Of a stretch of DNA of 64,000 nucleotides, positions 1 through 8,885 are shown piece by piece. A program made the position numbers and the translations under genes. The notes under the pieces were generated by a model, which worked only from the letters and a program-made list of their open reading frames with translations, did no database searches and was not told where the DNA came from. Each line of letters starts with the position of its first letter. Position 1 is the stretch's first letter. The stretch comes from Alloyangia pacifica. GTDB lineage: Bacteria; Pseudomonadota; Alphaproteobacteria; Rhodobacterales; Rhodobacteraceae. The stretch is from the NCBI RefSeq assembly GCF_020524285.1, contig NZ_JAIVKX010000021.1:55070-119069 (forward strand), written 5' to 3'.

Positions 1-1
1 C

Positions 2-712
2 CTCAACGCCGTTCGCTTCGTCGGGACGCAGGGCAGCACCCTCGCGGACAATCTCTTCACCGGTGCCCGCAGCACCGCGCTCGAGCTGCGCGGCACCTCG
101 GGCGCCCGGCTCCTGGGCAATCGCTTCGTCGATGGCGCCGGTGACGCGATCCGGCTCAGCGACGGCGCGCGCGGCACATGGATCGACGGCACCGAGATCT
201 TCCGGCCCGCGCTCAATGGCATCCGCCTGCGCGGCGCAGGCCACGGCACGGAGGTGCGCGACACGCTGGTCTGGCAGGCGGGCAAGAGCGCGCTGTCCGT
301 CAGCCGCTCGGACTGCACCACGGTCCAGGGGCTCCGCGCCGTCGGCTCGGGGCAGAAGGGGCTGGCGCTGCGGCAGGCGCGCGCCTCGCGCATCGCGGGC
401 AGCGCGATCTCCGGATCCGGCAGTGCGGGGCTCTACGTCTCGCAGCAGCCAGAGGGCACGGTGCTGGAGCTCGAAGGCAACCGGTTTGCCGCCAACCGGG
501 TCGGGATCGACACCGCCGCCCCGGCACGGCTGCGGCTGAGCGCGAATGATTTTTCGGACCAGTTCCCGCGCTTTCTGGACGGAGACGTGCAGGACGGCAG
601 CGCCGCGCTGATCGCCGATCTGTCGGGGCGGCAGCCGCTGGTTCTGTCGGCGGGCGGCACAGACGCCCGTTTCCTGCCGCCGCCCGATTGCTCGGCGCCG
701 GACGAGGGGTGA
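2..712 (+). CDS. C-terminal part of a parallel beta-helix protein (AlgG-like epimerase position)
   Basis: The gene is cut by the left edge of the window and reads open from base 2 to a TGA at 710-712, giving 236 residues. It is made of repeated short beta-strand turns with Asn/Gly ladders such as LLGNRFVDGAGDAI and LELEGNRFAANRVG, the pattern of right-handed beta-helix (CASH/NosD-type) carbohydrate-active proteins. It sits just upstream of algI in an alginate-type operon, where AlgG, the periplasmic mannuronan C5-epimerase, is usually found, so an AlgG-like role is the best guess. The catalytic part of AlgG (DPHD region) would lie upstream of the window and cannot be checked. The reading frame ends six bases before the next start, so the two are surely co-transcribed. 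Confidence 0.7.
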   Translation, partial: LNAVRFVGTQGSTLADNLFTGARSTALELRGTSGARLLGNRFVDGAGDAIRLSDGARGTWIDGTEIFRPALNGIRLRGAGHGTEVRDTLVWQAGKSALSVSRSDCTTVQGLRAVGSGQKGLALRQARASRIAGSAISGSGSAGLYVSQQPEGTVLELEGNRFAANRVGIDTAAPARLRLSANDFSDQFPRFLDGDVQDGSAALIADLSGRQPLVLSAGGTDARFLPPPDCSAPDEG

Positions 713-718
713 GCGGCC

Positions 719-2176
719 ATGGTGTTTTCGTCCGAGACCTTCCTGTTCCTCTTTCTGCCGCTCTTTCTCGCGGCCTATTTCGCCGTGCCCTGGCGCTGCA
801 AGTCTTGGGTGATCCTCGCCGGCTCCTACCTCTTCTACGCCTGGTGGCGGGTGGATTTCCTCGGGCTGCTCTTTGCCACCACGGTCTTTGCCTATCTCGT
901 CGGGCAGCGGATCGCGCGGCATCGCGGCACCGCGCGCGGGCGGCTCTGGCTCGCGATAGGGGTGAGCGGCTGCCTCGGCGTGCTGGGGGTGTTCAAGTAT
1001 CTCAACTTCTTCGTCGACAGCCTCGCCGCGCTGCTTGGCACCGACGCCGCGGACCTGGGGGTGCATTGGCGCCTGATCCTGCCGATCGGCATTTCCTTCT
1101 ATATCTTCCAGGCGCTCAGCTACCTGATCGACGTGTGGCGGGGCGATGCGCGGGCGGAGGCGAAATTCGTCGATTTCGCCGCCTTCATCGCGCTTTTTCC
1201 GCAGCTCATCGCCGGGCCGATCCTGCGCTACAAGGATCTCGAGGACCAGTTCCGCAGCCGGACCCATTCGCTCGACCTCTTTTCCGAGGGCATGGCGCGC
1301 TTCCTGATCGGGCTGGGCAAGAAGGTGCTGCTGGCGGATGCGGTGGCGCCGCTCGCCGACCTTGCCTTCGAGGGCAGCGGCGAGGTCGGCCTGCTGCTCG
1401 CCTGGGCCGGGGCGGCGGCCTACATGCTGCAGCTCTATTTCGACTTCTCGGGCTATTCCGACATGGCGATCGGGCTCGGCAAGATGATGGGGTTCCACTT
1501 CCCCGAGAACTTCCGCTTCCCCTATATCAGCCGTTCGATCACCGAGTTCTGGCGGCGCTGGCACATCTCGCTGTCGACCTGGTTGCGCGACTATCTCTAC
1601 ATCTCCCTGGGCGGAAATCGCCGGGGCCGGGCGCGGACCTATGCCAACCTGATGACGGTGATGGTCCTCGGCGGGCTCTGGCATGGCGCGAACTGGACCT
1701 TCGTGCTCTGGGGCCTCTGGCATGGCGGCCTGCTGGCGCTGGAACGCGCCACTGGTCACGACCGCCGCGCGCCCGGTGTTTTCTGGGCGCTGCCGGTCAC
1801 GCTGCTGCTGGTGCTGCTCGGCTGGGTGATGTTCCGGGCGGGCAGCGTGGGTCAGGGGCTCGAGGTCTACGCCGCGATGCTGGGGGCCAACGGCCTCTGG
1901 GGCGATGCGGCGCTTTGGCACGCGCTGACCCGCGAGAGCCTTGTCCTCACCGCCATCGCCGGGCTTGTCGCCTGGGCCGAGCCGCGGCTTGCCGCGCGCC
2001 GCGACGGGCAGGCCCCCATGCGCGGCCGGCCCGCGCCGCCGGGCCGGGGCACGCGGATCCTCGACGGGGTCGCGGCGCAGGCCCTGACCGCGACCCTGCT
2101 GCTCGGCCTCGGCGTGCTCACCGTGCTGAAGCTGTCCGAGCAGAGCTTCTCGCCCTTCCTCTACTTCCAGTTCTGA
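719..2176 (+). CDS. algI: AlgI-like membrane-bound O-acyltransferase (MBOAT)
   Basis: This 485-residue polytopic inner-membrane protein is a convincing AlgI. AlgI moves acetyl groups across the membrane to periplasmic SGNH acetyltransferases that decorate the growing exopolysaccharide. The MBOAT signature is visible: the motif LGGLWHGANWTF places the invariant His at residue 322, the position of the essential His in Pseudomonas AlgI. The segments FYIFQALSYLIDVWRG, LQLYFDFSGYSDMAIG and ITEFWRRWHISLSTWLRDY are also typical. About ten hydrophobic segments are evident and the length is close to the usual 480-520 residues. The start is the ATG at 719, six bases after the previous stop; the next gene begins nine bases after its own stop. 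Confidence 0.95.
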   Translation: MVFSSETFLFLFLPLFLAAYFAVPWRCKSWVILAGSYLFYAWWRVDFLGLLFATTVFAYLVGQRIARHRGTARGRLWLAIGVSGCLGVLGVFKYLNFFVDSLAALLGTDAADLGVHWRLILPIGISFYIFQALSYLIDVWRGDARAEAKFVDFAAFIALFPQLIAGPILRYKDLEDQFRSRTHSLDLFSEGMARFLIGLGKKVLLADAVAPLADLAFEGSGEVGLLLAWAGAAAYMLQLYFDFSGYSDMAIGLGKMMGFHFPENFRFPYISRSITEFWRRWHISLSTWLRDYLYISLGGNRRGRARTYANLMTVMVLGGLWHGANWTFVLWGLWHGGLLALERATGHDRRAPGVFWALPVTLLLVLLGWVMFRAGSVGQGLEVYAAMLGANGLWGDAALWHALTRESLVLTAIAGLVAWAEPRLAARRDGQAPMRGRPAPPGRGTRILDGVAAQALTATLLLGLGVLTVLKLSEQSFSPFLYFQF

Positions 2177-2184
2177 GGCCCGCC

Positions 2185-3282
2185 ATGACACATCATCTCG
2201 CGCTGAAACTGGTCCTGCCCACGGCCTTCTTCGGCTATGCGGCGGCGGCCAACATGGCGCTGGTGCTGGGGCCGACCGCGGCCCTGCCGAGATTCGCCGG
2301 GATGGGGCAGCAGGCCGTCACGCAGGAAATCGACACGCTCTACCGCGAGAACCTGCCGCACCGGGACCTGGCGATCCGGCTCATCGGCGCGGCGCGCTAC
2401 GCATTGCTGAACGAGGGCCGGCCCGGGGTCGCGGTCGGGACCGGCGGGGTGCTCTTCACCGACGAGGAAATGCGCCAGCCGACGCAGGCCCCCTATGCGG
2501 CCGCGCTGGCCGAGATCACCCGCACCGCCGAGACGCTGCGCACCGGCGGCGCGGAGCTGATCGTCGCGCCGCTCCCGGCCAAGCTCGACCTGATGGCGGC
2601 GCAGAGCCCCGACCGGGCGCTCTCGGAAGAGCTTCGCGACGTCTACGACCGGCTGCGCGCCGATCTGGCCGGCCGCGGCATCGCGGTGATCGACACCCGC
2701 GCTGCGCTGGCGGCTCTGCAGCAGCCCTTCCTCGCGACCGACACCCATTGGACTCCCGAGGGCGCGCGGGCGGTCGCGGCGCTCATCGCCGCGCGACCGG
2801 GGCTCGGCGGCTCCGACGAGTTCGAGGCGGCGCCGGGCAGCGAGGTCCGCTTCGCCGGCGACCTGGTGTCCTACATCACCTCCGAGGAGTTTGCGCCGCT
2901 GGTCGGTCTCACCGCGGAACGGGTGATCCGCTACGAGGCGCGCCCCGTGGGCTCGGGGCAGGCGGCGGTGCTCGATCTCTTCGGCGATGCGGGGGCGGGC
3001 GAGAGCCTCGATCTTGTCGGCACCTCCTATTCCGCAAATCCCAACTGGAGCTTTGCCGAGGCGCTGAAGCTCGAACTCCACCGCGACGTGATCAACCACG
3101 CGGCCGAGGGGCAGGGGCCCTTCGTGCCCATGCGCGACTACCTGCAGGCGCGCGCGCCGGAAGAGGGGGCGGCCACGGTGCTCTGGGAAATCCCGGTGCG
3201 CTACCTGATCGACCCCGACCTGCCCGGGGCGCTGGTCGCGGCGGGCGACGGCGCTCACGTGCCGGAGGAGGGCGGGAGATGA
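2185..3282 (+). CDS. AlgJ-like SGNH O-acetyltransferase
   Basis: A 365-residue protein with one N-terminal membrane anchor or uncleaved signal and a periplasmic SGNH-hydrolase-like domain of the AlgJ/AlgX family. The catalytic Asp-x-His is seen as TDTHW (D186, H188) and the nucleophile Ser in VGTSYSANPNW (S281), spaced much as in AlgJ. The expected job is to transfer acetyl groups delivered by AlgI to the polysaccharide. The ATG at 2185 lies nine bases after algI, and the TGA overlaps the ATG of the next gene (ATGA), so translation is coupled. It could equally be called a second AlgX paralogue; the family call is firm, the exact symbol is not. Confidence 0.85.
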   Translation: MTHHLALKLVLPTAFFGYAAAANMALVLGPTAALPRFAGMGQQAVTQEIDTLYRENLPHRDLAIRLIGAARYALLNEGRPGVAVGTGGVLFTDEEMRQPTQAPYAAALAEITRTAETLRTGGAELIVAPLPAKLDLMAAQSPDRALSEELRDVYDRLRADLAGRGIAVIDTRAALAALQQPFLATDTHWTPEGARAVAALIAARPGLGGSDEFEAAPGSEVRFAGDLVSYITSEEFAPLVGLTAERVIRYEARPVGSGQAAVLDLFGDAGAGESLDLVGTSYSANPNWSFAEALKLELHRDVINHAAEGQGPFVPMRDYLQARAPEEGAATVLWEIPVRYLIDPDLPGALVAAGDGAHVPEEGGR

Positions 3283-4097
3283 GAACACCTCGCCGTACCC
3301 CGGGCCTGCTTGCCCGTCTCGCCGGGCTCGTGCTGCTGCCAGTGGCCGCGGCGCAGGCGCAGGAGGGCAATCTGAACACCGGCGTGGCGGTCTACCGCGG
3401 CGCGGCGGCACAGCATGTGGACGTGACCGTGGTGCACGGTATCACCCGCTCGGACCAGCTTCCGCCGCGCCTCCTGGCGGTGCGCAAGCGGCTGTCGCGC
3501 GGGGCCCGCGTGCGTTTTGACCAGCTCCGCGACCTGGCGGATCATCGCGACGGCAATGCGGCCTTCCAGCTCGCCAACCGGCTCGATCTGCAGGCGCGCC
3601 CGGATCTCGCCGCGGACATTGCCCACTACTACGGCATCGCCGCGGTGACCGGCAGCGGCGGCGCCATCTTCGGCTTCGTCGAGGCGCTGGACCGGGTCGA
3701 TCCCGAGCGGACCTCTGCGGGCCGGCTCGAGGTGCTGAAGAACGCGCTGCTCGCCTATGCCACCGCCGGCAGTTCCGCCGCGACCGAGGCGCTGATCCGT
3801 CATCACGTCAGCGGCACGCCCTTTGGCCCGATGCAGGCCGAGCTCGAGGCGCTGGCCGCGCGCGAGGGCGCGCAGGGCGCCGAGGCCGCCGCCCTGCAGC
3901 TGGCCAGCGAGATCCTGCAGGACGGCGCCGCGGCTCCGGAGGATCTGCGCCGTGCCCGCGGCTATCTCGAGGCCGCCGGGCGGGGCCACAGCCTGCGGCA
4001 TCAGTTGATCGTGCAGAACCTGCAGCCGGTGGTCGATCTGCGCCTCGCCGAGGCGGTCGCCCTGGCAGCGCTGACGCGCCGGGAGGGACCACGATGA
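3279..4097 (+). CDS. Periplasmic alpha-helical protein of the exopolysaccharide operon, function unknown
   Basis: A 272-residue protein with a clear signal peptide (hydrophobic stretch LARLAGLVLLPVAAAQAQ, cleavage after AQA). The mature part is rich in Ala, Leu, Arg and Glu and looks like stacked helices, as in TPR-like repeat scaffolds, but I do not recognise a named domain. It overlaps both neighbours by four bases (ATGA) and lies between two acetyltransferases, so it probably belongs to the periplasmic acetylation or export complex. An AlgK-like scaffold role is possible, although a longer Sel1-repeat protein lies downstream. No catalytic motif was seen. Confidence 0.6.
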   Translation: MRTPRRTPGLLARLAGLVLLPVAAAQAQEGNLNTGVAVYRGAAAQHVDVTVVHGITRSDQLPPRLLAVRKRLSRGARVRFDQLRDLADHRDGNAAFQLANRLDLQARPDLAADIAHYYGIAAVTGSGGAIFGFVEALDRVDPERTSAGRLEVLKNALLAYATAGSSAATEALIRHHVSGTPFGPMQAELEALAAREGAQGAEAAALQLASEILQDGAAAPEDLRRARGYLEAAGRGHSLRHQLIVQNLQPVVDLRLAEAVALAALTRREGPR

Positions 4098-5443
4098 GCC
4101 CGCGAAGCCTGGCGATACGCGGTGCGGCGCTGCTGCTTGCGGCCCTCGCGACCGCCGCGCCTGCCGCCGAAAGCGCCTATGGCTGCTCGGGGCTCGAGCG
4201 CAACCGCGACCTGCCCAGCCTCGAGGGGCGGGATGGGGTGTTCTTCCGCATCAACGCCGATCTGCGCATGTATCACCCCTTCTCGGCGGGCGTGGTCGAC
4301 GGGCTGGCCGAGCTTTCGCGGGCGCTGGAGCGGCGGGGGACCACGCTGATCTTCGTGCCGATCCCGACGAAGAGCGTGTCGATGCCGGACCACCTGCCCG
4401 ACGAGGCGGCGCTCTACGGCTTCGATCTCGACGTGGCCACCGAGGTGCACCTGGACATCCAACGCCGGCTCGCGGCGGCGGGCGTGGTCACGGCGGACAT
4501 CCGGGCGGCACTGCTCGACGCGGAGCCGGGCCGGCTGCCCTTCTTCGGCGCGGATTTCCACTGGTCCGCCTATGGTGCCGATCTCGGCGCTCGGGCGATC
4601 GCCGAGGTGATCCGCGTGCAGCCTGCCTACGCGGCCCTGGCCAAGACCGACCATGTCACCGTCGAAACCGGGCAGGAGACCTCCTTCTCCGGCATGCGGC
4701 GGATCCTGCAGGGGCTCTGCACCGAAACCCTTCCCGAGCCGGAAACCGAGACCTACGAGACACGCGTGGCGCAGCTCGACCTCGTGCCCGAGGAAGACCT
4801 GAGCGGCGGGCTCGATCTCTTCGGCGACGCGCAGGAAAGCGTCGATATCGCGCTGGTCGGCACCTCCTTCTCGGATTCGCCGATCAACAATTTCCCGGGG
4901 TTCATCGCACAGCACAGCGCGCTCGAAGTGATCAACTACGCGATCACCGGCGGCAACCAGTTCGGCGCGATCACCTCCTACCTCACCTCCGAGGATTTCC
5001 AGGAGGCGCCGCCGGTGTTCCTGGTCTGGGAGAACCCGATCTACAACAATCTCGCGCAATACGGAGACCAGCCCATGCGCGAGCTGATCGCGGCAGCCCG
5101 TGGACCGTGCACGGCGCGGATCGTTGCGGACGTTTCGGAGGATCGCAGGTTGCTGCGCGCCGATCTCGGCGGGCTGGGACTCGGGGCAGAAGACACGCTG
5201 TTCCTCGACACCGGCGGCTCGACGGCGCTGGAGCTGGAGTTCCGGTTCCTTTCGGCGACCGGATCAGAGCGCACCCGGGTCCTGCACCGCAGCGAGCGCA
5301 TGCGCCGCACGGGCCGGTTCTACATGCCGCTCTCCGGGCTTTGGCCCGAGGGCGCCGAGAGGCTTGAAATCGCGCTGTCCGCGCCGCTCGGCAGCGATCC
5401 CGCACTCTATACTTGCACGCCCCCTTCGGAGGACAAATCATGA
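4094..5443 (+). CDS. AlgX-like SGNH O-acetyltransferase
   Basis: A 449-residue secreted protein with a signal peptide ending near AAESAYGCSG. The SGNH domain shows Asp-x-His as GADFHWSAYG (D154, H156) and the Ser in VGTSFSDSPINNF (S258). The remainder (about residues 330-449) is beta-rich and sits where AlgX carries its carbohydrate-binding module. AlgX is the terminal acetyltransferase of alginate biosynthesis and binds the polymer directly. Length and architecture fit AlgX (about 470 residues) better than AlgJ. The start ATG overlaps the previous stop (ATGA) and the stop overlaps the next start in the same way. Confidence 0.85.
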   Translation: MSPRSLAIRGAALLLAALATAAPAAESAYGCSGLERNRDLPSLEGRDGVFFRINADLRMYHPFSAGVVDGLAELSRALERRGTTLIFVPIPTKSVSMPDHLPDEAALYGFDLDVATEVHLDIQRRLAAAGVVTADIRAALLDAEPGRLPFFGADFHWSAYGADLGARAIAEVIRVQPAYAALAKTDHVTVETGQETSFSGMRRILQGLCTETLPEPETETYETRVAQLDLVPEEDLSGGLDLFGDAQESVDIALVGTSFSDSPINNFPGFIAQHSALEVINYAITGGNQFGAITSYLTSEDFQEAPPVFLVWENPIYNNLAQYGDQPMRELIAAARGPCTARIVADVSEDRRLLRADLGGLGLGAEDTLFLDTGGSTALELEFRFLSATGSERTRVLHRSERMRRTGRFYMPLSGLWPEGAERLEIALSAPLGSDPALYTCTPPSEDKS

Positions 5444-6090
5444 CCACGCGACGCCTGTTTCTTGCCGGGGGCACCGCCTCGGCGCTCTTCGCGCCTTTCG
5501 TCACCTTCGGCCCCGGCGCCGCGCGGGCGGGGGACGAGGGGCTCTACCGCGACGTCTTCGACCCGGAGTCGAGCTTCATCCGCATCCTCGCACCGGGCGA
5601 GAGCTTCGCGGCGGTGGACGGCACGACGGTCCGGGATTTCACCTCGGGGCTCTCGGGCTACGTGAACGTCATGCCGGGCGCGATCAACGTGTCGTTCTCG
5701 GCCAGCTCGATCGAGTTCGAGGTCGCGCCCAGCTCCCACTACACGGTGGTGGTCCCCGAACAGGGCGCGCCGCTGGTCACGCAGGACACGCTCGAGATGA
5801 GCCCGGCGAAATGCGACGTCACCGTCTTCAACCTGACGCCGCAGCCGGCGCTGAGCCTCTACGTGCCGCTGGCCAAGGCGGTGGCGATCGACGGGCTCGA
5901 ACCGGCGCAATCCCGCTCGGTTGCGCTGAAGGCACCGCTGACGCTCGACTTCGAGCTGCGCGACGGCACCGAGGCGCTTGCCACGGTCTCGGCGGTCGAA
6001 CTCAAGCGCAAGACCGGGGTGACCATCGTGCTCACCGAACTGGACGGCGCCTATTCCGCCGCCGCCGTACCCAACATCTACATCCGCTGA
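5440..6090 (+). CDS. algF: AlgF-like alginate O-acetylation protein
   Basis: A 216-residue periplasmic protein whose N-terminus (MTTRRLFLAGGTASALFAPF, then GPGAARAG) is a signal peptide; the paired Arg before the hydrophobic stretch could even mean Tat export. The mature start, GLYRDVFDPESSFIRILAPG, resembles AlgF, a two-domain beta-sandwich adaptor needed for alginate acetylation together with AlgI, AlgJ and AlgX. The order acetyltransferases then AlgF matches alginate operons. The ATG at 5440 overlaps the previous TGA. AlgF has no enzymatic motif, so the call rests on the mature N-terminus, the size and the neighbours. Confidence 0.8.
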   Translation: MTTRRLFLAGGTASALFAPFVTFGPGAARAGDEGLYRDVFDPESSFIRILAPGESFAAVDGTTVRDFTSGLSGYVNVMPGAINVSFSASSIEFEVAPSSHYTVVVPEQGAPLVTQDTLEMSPAKCDVTVFNLTPQPALSLYVPLAKAVAIDGLEPAQSRSVALKAPLTLDFELRDGTEALATVSAVELKRKTGVTIVLTELDGAYSAAAVPNIYIR

Positions 6091-6105
6091 GCGAGGGACC
6101 GAGCG

Positions 6106-8883
6106 ATGCCCCGGACGAAGACCGCCACCATCTGGATCCGATGCCTTGCGCTGGTGCTCGGCATGGCGCCGGCGGTGGTCGGCGGGCCATCCTGGGGCAG
6201 GACGCTCGACCTGGAATTCCGCCCGCCGGATCTCGACATCGACCCGATCTGCGTCGCCCGCCCGCCGGACGAGGAGACCACGGCCTTCTGGGCCGCATGG
6301 GATGCCGAAGCGCTGCCGGACTGGGAAACCGCGATGGTGCGCCGAGATCTCTCGCGGCTGATGCATCTCGACCCGGCGCGCTGGTTTGACACGGCGATGG
6401 CGATGATCGAGCGGCTCGAGGAGCGGGACCCGCGCTTTCTCGGGCAGAACGCGCTGCTGGCGCGGATCGCGGTGATGGAGGCGGCGGGCCGGTTCGAGGC
6501 GCTGATGCGGAGCCGCATGGTGCCGCAGCTTGCGGATTACGGCGACACGCTCTCGGCCGGAAGCCGCACCGCACTGGCGCGCTTCTACCGCGATGGCATC
6601 GGCGTGCCGCGGGACGTGGACGAGGCGGATGCGCTGCTGATCTCGGCGGGTTTCGCGGGCAATGCCGACGCGCTGCTGACGCTGTCGTCGATGGCGCTTG
6701 CAGGAGAGGCCCCCGCGGCCTGGGACGTGCCGCTCGAACTGGCGGTGACCATGGCCTTCGGGGCGCTGGTCGGCGAGCTCAATACCACGATCTGCGACCG
6801 CACTGCCCGCATCGCGCGCGAGTATCACTCGGGCGAGATCGTCACCAAGTCGCCGCAGCTCGCGCATGACTGGTTCCGCTTCACCGCCGATCTCGGCGAT
6901 GCCCACGCCGCCTGGAAGGTGGTCGAGTACCATCTGGAGGCGGAGGGCTTTCGGAAGTCGAACGACCTGCTGCTGAAATACCTGACGCAAGCCGCCGACG
7001 CGGGGCTGCCCTACGCCGAAATCGAACTGGGCCGACAGTACGAAAGCGGCGCCCTGCTGCCGCGCGATCTCGACCGCGCGCTCGAGCTCTACGAGCGCGC
7101 CGCCGCCGATGGGGCGCGGGCAGGGCTGACGCGGGTGGCGCTGTTTCTGGAGCTGCACGCGGCGGAGTTTCCCGACAAGCGGCCGCGGCGGCTGGAGGCA
7201 TTGCGTGCGCTGGTCAGCCTCGCGGATGCGCCCGGCTGGGCCTTCACCCGGCTTGCCGCGGCGGTGATCGAGGACAAGGGCCGATGGGCGGGCGCTGCCG
7301 AGGCGCGTGCCCTGCTCGAAGAGGCCGTGGCGCGCGAGGATCTCGACGGCACGGTGAGCCTTGCCGAGCTGCTTCTGGCGCAGCCGGGCGACCCCAGCGA
7401 CTTCGACCGGGCCGTGGACCTGCTGTCGCGGGCGGTCTCGGTCAGCGGCGGGGTGACGCCGCTCAAGGTGCTGTCCTCGGCCTTTGCCTGCCGGGCACAG
7501 GATGCGCCGCGACTGCAGGAGGCCGCTTACTGGGCAGGGTTGGAACGCGAGACGGACACCGCGAACCTGGACCTGCCCGGCGAGAGGTTGGTCTCGCTCT
7601 CGCCGCGCCGCGAGCCGCTGGTCTATGCGGTGCTGCAGTCCCACGCGCTCTACGGCCGCCCGTCTGCGCTGGCCGGCTGGCTGCGGCTTCTGCAACGAGA
7701 TCCCGCGGCAAGCGACGAGATGCGCAGCTTTTGGCTGGAACACTCCAAGCGCTACGGCCTGGTGAGCGACGCGCTGATGAAGACGCAGGCCGAGCTGGGC
7801 GGTCGGCGCGACGAGAGGTTGCAAGAGGCGCGGCGCCTGCGCGCGCGCTACGCGAAATCGGGCCCCTCGACGGCGCTGAAGCTCGCCGAGATGCTGCTCG
7901 ACAGCCCGCCCGGCGACACGCCCCTGCGGCGCATGGAGGAGCAGGCCGAGGCGCTGGCACTGCTCGAGGCGCCGGCCGCGGAGGGCATGGGGCGGGCGAT
8001 GCAGCTCATGGCCGACCATGCCCGCTCCGCGGTGGAGCGCCGGGACATCTTCGAGCGCTACCGCGAGGTGATCGCCGCCGACGGAGACTTCGAGGCGCTT
8101 CTCTTCGCGGTGCCCTTCCTTGCGCCGGGGGAGCAGCGGGCACGCTACCTGGCACGGGCCAAGGGGATCATGACCTGCGACTACAAGAGCGCGATCTCGA
8201 TGGCCAACGTGTCCATCCTGATCGGCGAGCGCACCATCGCCGAGCACTGGATCGAGGTCTCGAGGCATCTGCTTGACGACAACGCCTGGGCGATGACCGA
8301 CCTTGCCAAGACCGTGCTGGCGCTTGGCAGGCCGGGGGCGCGGCCGGAGGCGGTCGAGCTGCTGACCCGGGCGCGGGCGATGGGGGATGAGACCGCCAGC
8401 CGGACCCTCTTCGATCTGGCGATCGCCAGCGGCACCGACAGCTACGATCCGCAGCAGGCCGCGGCGATGCTCACCGAGGCCTCGGCACAGGCCGAGTACG
8501 CACTTCTGACCAGCTTCCTGTCGCGGCTGCGGCGCGCGGACGAGCGGGTCCGCGTGCCCATCGCGCAATTGCTCGATATGGCCGACCTCTATCGCCGCGC
8601 CGCCGAAAGTGGCGATCTGATCTCGATGCGCAGCTACGGGCTCTTCCTGCAGGACACCGCCGCCTCACCGGCGCAGCTGTCCGAGGCGAGCGATTGGCTG
8701 CGCCGCGCCGCCGAGGGCGGCGACACGGCGGCGATGTCCGAATACGGCGAGGCGCTGGCCTTCGGGATCGGCGTCACACCCGATCCGGAGCGGGCGATCC
8801 ACTGGCTCGAACGCGCCGCGGCGCAGGGCAACCAGCGCGCCGCGGGGATCACCCGCCTCGTGCGGATGAGCGGGGGAGGCTGA
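6106..8883 (+). CDS. Large Sel1/TPR-repeat periplasmic scaffold (AlgK-like position)
   Basis: A 925-residue protein with an N-terminal hydrophobic signal (residues 8-25) and many Sel1-type repeats, for example GIGVPRDVDEADALLISAG near residue 165, LLPRDLDRALELYERAAADG near residue 320 and a last pair at about 870-915 (GIGVTPDPERAIHWLERAAA). Such helical repeats bind other proteins; in alginate systems AlgK, a shorter lipoprotein (about 450 residues), uses them to hold the acetylation and lyase proteins to the outer-membrane porin. No lipobox Cys follows the signal here, and the protein is twice the length of AlgK. I therefore call it a scaffold in the AlgK position rather than AlgK itself. 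Confidence 0.75.
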   Translation: MPRTKTATIWIRCLALVLGMAPAVVGGPSWGRTLDLEFRPPDLDIDPICVARPPDEETTAFWAAWDAEALPDWETAMVRRDLSRLMHLDPARWFDTAMAMIERLEERDPRFLGQNALLARIAVMEAAGRFEALMRSRMVPQLADYGDTLSAGSRTALARFYRDGIGVPRDVDEADALLISAGFAGNADALLTLSSMALAGEAPAAWDVPLELAVTMAFGALVGELNTTICDRTARIAREYHSGEIVTKSPQLAHDWFRFTADLGDAHAAWKVVEYHLEAEGFRKSNDLLLKYLTQAADAGLPYAEIELGRQYESGALLPRDLDRALELYERAAADGARAGLTRVALFLELHAAEFPDKRPRRLEALRALVSLADAPGWAFTRLAAAVIEDKGRWAGAAEARALLEEAVAREDLDGTVSLAELLLAQPGDPSDFDRAVDLLSRAVSVSGGVTPLKVLSSAFACRAQDAPRLQEAAYWAGLERETDTANLDLPGERLVSLSPRREPLVYAVLQSHALYGRPSALAGWLRLLQRDPAASDEMRSFWLEHSKRYGLVSDALMKTQAELGGRRDERLQEARRLRARYAKSGPSTALKLAEMLLDSPPGDTPLRRMEEQAEALALLEAPAAEGMGRAMQLMADHARSAVERRDIFERYREVIAADGDFEALLFAVPFLAPGEQRARYLARAKGIMTCDYKSAISMANVSILIGERTIAEHWIEVSRHLLDDNAWAMTDLAKTVLALGRPGARPEAVELLTRARAMGDETASRTLFDLAIASGTDSYDPQQAAAMLTEASAQAEYALLTSFLSRLRRADERVRVPIAQLLDMADLYRRAAESGDLISMRSYGLFLQDTAASPAQLSEASDWLRRAAEGGDTAAMSEYGEALAFGIGVTPDPERAIHWLERAAAQGNQRAAGITRLVRMSGGG

Positions 8884-8885
8884 GG

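Noticed and set aside
5407..8568. A 1053-codon open frame on the minus strand
   Set aside because: It lies opposite AlgF and the Sel1-repeat gene, is extremely rich in Arg, Gly and His, and shows no domain; it is the antisense shadow of GC-rich coding DNA.
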